DNA of 64,000 bases, taken from contig NZ_LR732469.1 of the NCBI RefSeq assembly GCF_902506425.1, forward strand, positions 1,119,001 to 1,183,000. Direction: 5' to 3'. A model generated the notes under the pieces. That model had not been told where the DNA came from. It searched no databases and saw only the letters and a list, made by a program, of their open reading frames with translations. The DNA is from Novosphingobium sp. 9U (lineage in GTDB: Bacteria > Pseudomonadota > Alphaproteobacteria > Sphingomonadales > Sphingomonadaceae). Position 1 is the first letter of the stretch. Every line of letters begins with the position of its first letter. Below, in pieces: positions 59,288-64,000 of the stretch. A program made the translations under genes and the position numbers.

Positions 59288-60285
59288 AGGCGCTCAAGAC
59301 CATATGCCTCGCCGCGCTGGCTGTCGCTGGCGCGTGCGAGGCACAGGTGCCGAACGCGCCGGCGACTTTGAATGCGCAGCTTACCGGCGACCTGACCGTA
59401 CACGATCCGGTGATCATCCGCGAGGGTGGCACCTACTACGTGTTCAGCACCGTGGGTCGCTACGTCGGCATCCGCACCTCCAAGGACCTGAAAACCTGGA
59501 AGGATGCCGGCGCCGTGTTCAGCGAAATCCCGGCTTGGGCCAAGCAGGCGATCCCCGGCACAGAGGGCATCTGGGCGCCCGACATCTCGTACGTCGATGG
59601 CGAGTACCGGCTGTATTACTCCGTCTCTACCTTCGGCTCCAACCGCTCGGCGATCGGCTTGGCGACCAGCCCGACGCTGGGCGCCGGCGCCAAGTGGACC
59701 GACCACGGCTTGGTCGTCATGTCGACCAAGCAAAGCGACTTCAACGCGATCGATCCCAACTTCGTGGTCGATGCGCAAGGGCGGCACTGGCTTGCGCTTG
59801 GCAGCTTCTGGAGCGGCATCAAGCTGTTCCCGCTCGACAAGAACACAGGCAAGGTTGCGGACGGCACCAAGTTTTACTCGATCGCACGCCGGCCAGCGCC
59901 CGCAGGTGGGCCCGCTCCGGTCGAGGCGCCTTTCGTTATCCGGCACGGCGGTTGGTACTTCCTGATCGTTTCCTACGACTACTGCTGCAAGGGCGTGAAC
60001 AGCACCTACTACACGGTCGTCGGCCGCTCGAAGGAGATCACGGGCCCTTACCTCGGCCGCGACGGCAGCGCTCTGATGCAGGGCGGCGGCTCGATCCTGC
60101 TGCGCGCCGACCTGCAGGAGCAGCAGCGCTTCCGCGGGCCGGGACACGCCGGCGCCTTCACCGACAAGGACGGCACCACTTACCTGGTGTATCACGCCTA
60201 CGACAAGCAGGCGGACGGCAAGCCGACGCTACGGATCGCGCCGCTTCGCTGGGATGCCCAAGGCTGGCCAGCGGCGCAGTACTGA
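59284..60285 (+). CDS. Arabinan endo-1,5-alpha-L-arabinosidase, GH43
   Basis: 333 residues, ATG overlapping the GH51 stop (ATGA). Signal peptide (TICLAALAVAGACEA) that contains a Cys and may be a lipobox. Five-bladed propeller acids: VHDPVIIREGGTYYVFST (base Asp), FNAIDPNFVVDAQGRHWLAL (pKa Asp), and APVEAPFVIRHGGWYFLIVS (acid Glu), with the SYDYCCKGVNSTYYTVVGRS segment typical of endo-arabinanases. It cuts the arabinan backbone into oligosaccharides. Confidence 0.92.
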   Translation: MKALKTICLAALAVAGACEAQVPNAPATLNAQLTGDLTVHDPVIIREGGTYYVFSTVGRYVGIRTSKDLKTWKDAGAVFSEIPAWAKQAIPGTEGIWAPDISYVDGEYRLYYSVSTFGSNRSAIGLATSPTLGAGAKWTDHGLVVMSTKQSDFNAIDPNFVVDAQGRHWLALGSFWSGIKLFPLDKNTGKVADGTKFYSIARRPAPAGGPAPVEAPFVIRHGGWYFLIVSYDYCCKGVNSTYYTVVGRSKEITGPYLGRDGSALMQGGGSILLRADLQEQQRFRGPGHAGAFTDKDGTTYLVYHAYDKQADGKPTLRIAPLRWDAQGWPAAQY

Positions 60286-60320
60286 TCGACCAGAACACAA
60301 GATAACTTCGGGAGAGGACC

Positions 60321-61760
60321 ATGACCCTTCGCCTATCGCGCCGCAGCTTCGCAGCTGCCGGATCCTTGCTGCCGCTCGCCTGCACCGCACCGGGACGGAG
60401 CGCGGTCGAGAGCGCGCTCGCTCCAGCAGAGGGCAACGCCGTCCCGCTGGCGACAAACCCGCTGGTGAAGCAGCGCGCCGATGCGCAGATCTTCCGGCAC
60501 GAGGACGGCTGGTACTACATGACCGGCTCGGTGCCCGAGTACGACCGATTGGTGCTGCGCCGGTCCAGGACTCTCGCGGGCCTCACGACGGCCGAGGAGC
60601 GCGTGCTGTGGCGGCATCAGGCTAGCGGACCAATGTCGGGTTTCCTCTGGGCGCCGGAACTGCACCTCGTCGACGGGCGCTGGGTCATGTACTTTGCCGC
60701 GGGCCCCAGCGGCGGCGGCGAGGACGTGTTCCGCATCCGCACCTACGCCGTGGTTTGCGACGGCGCAGACCCGATGACCGGCAACTGGGCCGTATTCGGC
60801 CAATTTCAGGCGCCGTGGGACAGCTTCAATCTCGACTCCACGATCTTCACGCATCGCGGCGTGCGGTACTTCGCCTGGGCACAGCGGGAGGCGGGGATCG
60901 ACACCAACTCCAACGTCTACATTGCACCGATGAAGGATGCGCTGACACTGTCGGCCGCCCCGGCCCGACTGACAGTGCCGACGCTGGACTGGGAAGTGCG
61001 CGGCTTCAAGGTGAACGAGGCGCCGGCCTTCCTGGTCAAGAACGGCCAGGTCTTCATGACCTACTCGGCCAGTGCCACCGATGCGCGCTATTGCTTGGGC
61101 CTGCTCTCGATCGACGAGAACGCGAACCTCATGGACGCGCGCGCGTGGACCAAGTCGCCGCAGCCGGTGTTCGTCACCTGCCCCGAAACGTCGGTCTACG
61201 GGCCGGGCCACAACAGCTTCACGGTCGACGAACAGGGCCGGGATATTCTGGTCTATCATGGCCGTGACTACGAGGCGATCGAGGGCGACCCGCTGTTCAA
61301 CCCGGATCGGCACACTCGCATCCAGCGCCTCTACACCGACAGTCGCGGCAACCCGGATTTCGGAGTACCGGTCGGCAATGGCCCTCTGCCTGAGCGGTTC
61401 AGCCCGGCCGTACATCGCAGTGCCAAGCTGGCGCACGAAGGCGATCGCCTGCTCGTCGGCGATGCACCCCTACCGCAGACGCAGTTCCGGTCACTCGGGC
61501 AAGAAGACGGCACCGTCCGGCTCTCGCCGATCCTAAAGCCCGCGCACCGCCTGGTCGCGAATAGCGATGGATCGATCCGCCTCCTCAACGCTGACGCACC
61601 GGCACCCGCAGGCGCGGATCGCTTCAGGCGCGAGGCTGGGCCCGGAGGAAGCGTTCGCTTCATCTCACAAGCCTTTGCGGGTAGAGCGCTGGCGCATTCC
61701 TCAGACAAGGTAACGCTCGCGCCGGTGGGCCAGCCCGAAAGCGCTTGGATGCTCGACTAG
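60321..61760 (+). CDS. GH43-type arabinosidase with C-terminal AbfB-like module
   Basis: 479 residues. The N-terminus has a twin-arginine motif (LSRRSFAAAGSLLPLACTAP) followed by a Cys, so it is probably a Tat-exported lipoprotein. The GH43 propeller runs to about residue 340: VKQRADAQIFRHEDGWYYMT (base Asp), SFNLDSTIFTHRGVRYFAWA (Asp), KVNEAPAFLVKNGQVFMTYS (acid Glu). The last 110 residues (GDRLLVGDAPLPQTQFRSL, SFVRF-like strands) look like a beta-trefoil AbfB/CBM42 arabinose-binding module. It likely trims side-chain or terminal arabinose from arabinan. Last gene of the operon. Confidence 0.85.
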   Translation: MTLRLSRRSFAAAGSLLPLACTAPGRSAVESALAPAEGNAVPLATNPLVKQRADAQIFRHEDGWYYMTGSVPEYDRLVLRRSRTLAGLTTAEERVLWRHQASGPMSGFLWAPELHLVDGRWVMYFAAGPSGGGEDVFRIRTYAVVCDGADPMTGNWAVFGQFQAPWDSFNLDSTIFTHRGVRYFAWAQREAGIDTNSNVYIAPMKDALTLSAAPARLTVPTLDWEVRGFKVNEAPAFLVKNGQVFMTYSASATDARYCLGLLSIDENANLMDARAWTKSPQPVFVTCPETSVYGPGHNSFTVDEQGRDILVYHGRDYEAIEGDPLFNPDRHTRIQRLYTDSRGNPDFGVPVGNGPLPERFSPAVHRSAKLAHEGDRLLVGDAPLPQTQFRSLGQEDGTVRLSPILKPAHRLVANSDGSIRLLNADAPAPAGADRFRREAGPGGSVRFISQAFAGRALAHSSDKVTLAPVGQPESAWMLD

Positions 61761-61880
61761 GCTTCGAGGCTGCAGAGCGTGGTGGCTCCGGCTCGGAATC
61801 TCCGATCCGCGCCATTTACGCGACGGTAGTCTGGCAATTCGACGATCTTTGACAGTGCGCCAGCTTTTCGCTTGCGTTCT

Positions 61881-61897
61881 AATTGTCCGACTAATAA
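61881..61897. promoter_or_regulatory. GntR (FadR-type) operator before the TonB receptor
   Basis: AATTGTCCGACTAATAA contains TTGTCCGACTA (61883-61893), a full match to TNGTNNNACNA and almost the same as the site at 51721. It is about 60 bases before the receptor ATG, in the 195-base promoter region. Confidence 0.7.
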
Positions 61898-61955
61898 GCA
61901 GGCGCGATACGACGGGGCATGGTAAGGGGCCAGCCTCACTTGGGAGGGTTGAACG

Positions 61956-64000
61956 ATGGCCACGAAGCCATTTGCTCTTTGCACTGCATCCATTTTCGCA
62001 CTTACCTTGGCCGGCGCTGCGCACGCACAGGACGTGCCGCTGAACACCAGCGGTGACGCCGCTGCTTCGGAGGACACCGCGGCGGATGCCGCCGAGGCTC
62101 CGGGTGATGCGATCGTCGTCACCGGCGTGCGTGCGTCGATCGTCGGCGCCATCAACAGCCGTAAGCAGAACGTTCAGATCGTCGACTCGATCGTGGCGGA
62201 GGACGTCGGCAAGTTGCCGGACAATAACGTCGTCGAGGCGCTGCAGCGCGTCACCGGCATCCAGGTCACCGATCGTGGCGGCGGCGAGGCTGGCGCCATC
62301 AGCATCCGTGGCCTCACCGATCCGCTGACCACCCTCAACGGTCGCAACATCTTCACCGCGGCGGGCACTTCGTTTGCGCTGCAGGATATCTCCGCCAACC
62401 TCGTCAAGAAGGTCGACGTCTACAAGACCCGCTCGGCCGACCAGATCGAGACCGGCCTTGCCGGCCAGATCGATGTTCAGACCCGCCGCCCGCTCGACTT
62501 TGACGGGTTCACAATCTCGGGCTTGGCGCGCGGCGTCTACAGCGAGTTGGCGGACAAGTATAATCCCAATGCCGCGCTGCTCGTCAGCGATCGGTGGGAG
62601 ACCGGCATCGGCGACATCGGCTTCCTGATCAATGCCAGCTATACGCGCACCCAGTTCCGCAACCAGGTGCTGCAGTCGGGCGCGATGGTGCCGTTCGCGA
62701 CGGAGAACCCGCCTGCGGGTTCGGGTCTTACGCCGCTGCAGCGTATTTTCCCTGGTGACCGCAACCAGAACTGGACGCCCGGCCTTGACGCCGGCCTGCC
62801 GACCGCGCCGGGCTCCACGCTCAACATCAACGGCGTGGCGACGCCTTACTATCTGTCGCGCGATGCCGTCATCAGCTCGGACTTGTACGGCAAGCGCACG
62901 CGCCCGGCGATCAACGCCGCGCTGCAATGGGCGCCGAACGAGGACTCGGTCTACACTGCTGAATTCTTCTACACTGGGTTCAAGCAAAAGACCTTCAACA
63001 GCCTCCACTTCAGCTTTGTCGATTGGTGGGGCAACCTCGGCGCCAACCCGGGTTCGACCTTCGAGCTGTATGACGGCACCAACATCATCAAGTCGCGCCA
63101 GGTGGGCGCCGTCGCCGGCTTCAACAGCGGCGACACTGCCACCAGCAAGACCGACAGCTTCGTCTACGCCTTCAACGCCAAGTGGAACGTGGGCGAGCAT
63201 GGCAAGATTTCGGCCGACGTCGCGTACCAGGACAGCACAAACAAGACCTCGTTCTTCGCCATCCGCACCGACCGCGGACCGCTTGATATCGATGTCGATT
63301 TCAACGCTGGCGGTGGCTTGCCGTCCTTCAGCTTCGCCAACCAGGGCGTGCTGACCGACCCGTCAGCCTGGACCGTCGGCAACCTGTTCGACAGCGGCAC
63401 CAAGAACACCGGCAGCGCGCTGACCATGATGCTCGACGGCGAGTATACCTGGGACGATGGCTTCCTGCGCCGGATCAAGGCGGGCTTCCGCTATGACGAT
63501 CGTAAGGCCGCCAACTACGTGCGCGATCAGGGCGCCGGTGGCTTGGGCGTGACTCTTGCCTCGCTGGGCGCCGACGCAACCTTCACCAACAAGGGCTTCT
63601 TCGACGGCCAGGCTGATATTCCGACCAGTTGGGTTCTGGCCGACACGCGCAACATGGATCGTGACGAGATCCGCTCGCTCTACCGCTCGGTCGCGCCGGG
63701 GCTGCTGCTTTCGGATCAGCTCTCGTTCGGCCAGGTGTTCGGCATCAACGAGATCAACATGGCCGCCTATCTGATGGCCGATGGCGAGATCTCAATCTTC
63801 GGCCGTCCCTTGCAGCTGCAGGGCGGCGCCCGCTTCGTGACGATCGACACCAACTACAACTACTTCGATCGCGGCGCCGGCTTCGCGCAGACCCGCGTCG
63901 GCACGTCGTCGTCCAAGCTGCTGCCGGCGTTCACCGCCCGGTACGACATCACCGACAACCTGCGCATCCGGTTCAACTATGGCGAGACGCTGCGCCGCCC
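61956..64000 (+). CDS. TonB-dependent receptor (partial, runs off the window)
   Basis: The frame is open from ATG 61956 to the end of the window, about 681 codons, without a stop. GGGAGGG lies upstream. Signal peptide (SIFALTLAGAAHA), then the plug domain: DAIVVTGVRASIVGAINSRK, AEDVGKLPDNNVVEALQRVT and ISIRGLTDPLTTLNGRNIF. This is the carbohydrate-type (TonB-Xanth-Caul) subfamily with long beta-barrel strands. It would import arabino-oligosaccharides across the outer membrane. The barrel end lies beyond the window. Confidence 0.95.
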   Translation, partial: MATKPFALCTASIFALTLAGAAHAQDVPLNTSGDAAASEDTAADAAEAPGDAIVVTGVRASIVGAINSRKQNVQIVDSIVAEDVGKLPDNNVVEALQRVTGIQVTDRGGGEAGAISIRGLTDPLTTLNGRNIFTAAGTSFALQDISANLVKKVDVYKTRSADQIETGLAGQIDVQTRRPLDFDGFTISGLARGVYSELADKYNPNAALLVSDRWETGIGDIGFLINASYTRTQFRNQVLQSGAMVPFATENPPAGSGLTPLQRIFPGDRNQNWTPGLDAGLPTAPGSTLNINGVATPYYLSRDAVISSDLYGKRTRPAINAALQWAPNEDSVYTAEFFYTGFKQKTFNSLHFSFVDWWGNLGANPGSTFELYDGTNIIKSRQVGAVAGFNSGDTATSKTDSFVYAFNAKWNVGEHGKISADVAYQDSTNKTSFFAIRTDRGPLDIDVDFNAGGGLPSFSFANQGVLTDPSAWTVGNLFDSGTKNTGSALTMMLDGEYTWDDGFLRRIKAGFRYDDRKAANYVRDQGAGGLGVTLASLGADATFTNKGFFDGQADIPTSWVLADTRNMDRDEIRSLYRSVAPGLLLSDQLSFGQVFGINEINMAAYLMADGEISIFGRPLQLQGGARFVTIDTNYNYFDRGAGFAQTRVGTSSSKLLPAFTARYDITDNLRIRFNYGETLRR

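Overview
The window is high-GC chromosomal DNA from an alphaproteobacterium, most probably a sphingomonad (Sphingomonas/Novosphingobium type). The reasons are the very high GC, the tight 4-base gene overlaps, the many TonB-dependent receptor, PQQ and SDR-type genes, an N-terminal HTH-RibB/X protein, a GAAC-N7-GAAC SOS box in front of uvrA, and several copies of short palindromic repeats. No rRNA, tRNA, integrase, transposase or CRISPR array was seen.

Layout: (1) 1-3.1 kb is a cobalamin-type uptake operon: the end of a BtuB-like receptor, then BtuF, BtuC and BtuD. (2) 3.2-11.5 kb holds an endolysin-like muramidase, a small acidic protein, an RlpA lipoprotein, a secreted M28 peptidase, a small secreted protein, SOS-controlled uvrA and a membrane protein. 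(3) 11.5-14.6 kb is a small accessory patch: a Panacea-domain (DUF4065, SocA/GepA-like) gene next to an unknown gene, both with visibly lower GC than their surroundings, followed by an HTH protein whose two ends run through repeats. (4) 14.4-24.2 kb is mostly housekeeping: a cupin oxygenase with a FemAB-like acyltransferase, the run hisG-hisD-nusB-thiL-hppA, a DUF2332 protein, BolA and a J-domain protein. (5) 24.2-31.2 kb has an RcnB-like protein, EttA, a winged-helix regulator, a candidate small RNA 3' end and ribBX-ribH followed by an aldo/keto reductase. (6) 31.6-48.6 kb has an SDR, a PQQ dehydrogenase with a haem c domain, a YihY-family protein, the TamA-TamB-lipoprotein operon, a DUF72 protein, an exported amidohydrolase, and a LysR / amidohydrolase / CoA-transferase cluster. 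(7) 48.6-64.0 kb is an arabinan/L-arabinose utilisation locus.

The arabinose locus reads as one pathway. A TonB receptor imports arabino-oligosaccharides. A GH51 and two GH43 enzymes with export signals cut them in the periplasm, and an exported mutarotase and a FucP-type permease handle the free sugar. The cytoplasmic steps are an L-arabinose 1-dehydrogenase (Gfo/Idh), an IlvD/Edd-family arabonate dehydratase, an FAH-fold 2-keto-3-deoxyarabonate dehydratase and 2-oxoglutarate semialdehyde dehydrogenase, giving 2-oxoglutarate. No lactonase is present in the window. A FadR-subfamily GntR regulator sits in the middle, and TNGTNNNACNA-type operators lie before the permease/mutarotase pair and before the TonB receptor, with a weaker one before the catabolic operon.

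The most unusual items are the Panacea/unknown-protein pair, the HTH-RibB-RibX fusion, the tandem GNRA/UGAA hairpins with a U-tract at 28.3 kb, the shared GntR operators, and cases where interspersed palindromic repeats have been absorbed into coding sequence (BtuF C-terminus, RlpA start, HTH protein ends). All functional names come from reading motifs; no database search was possible.
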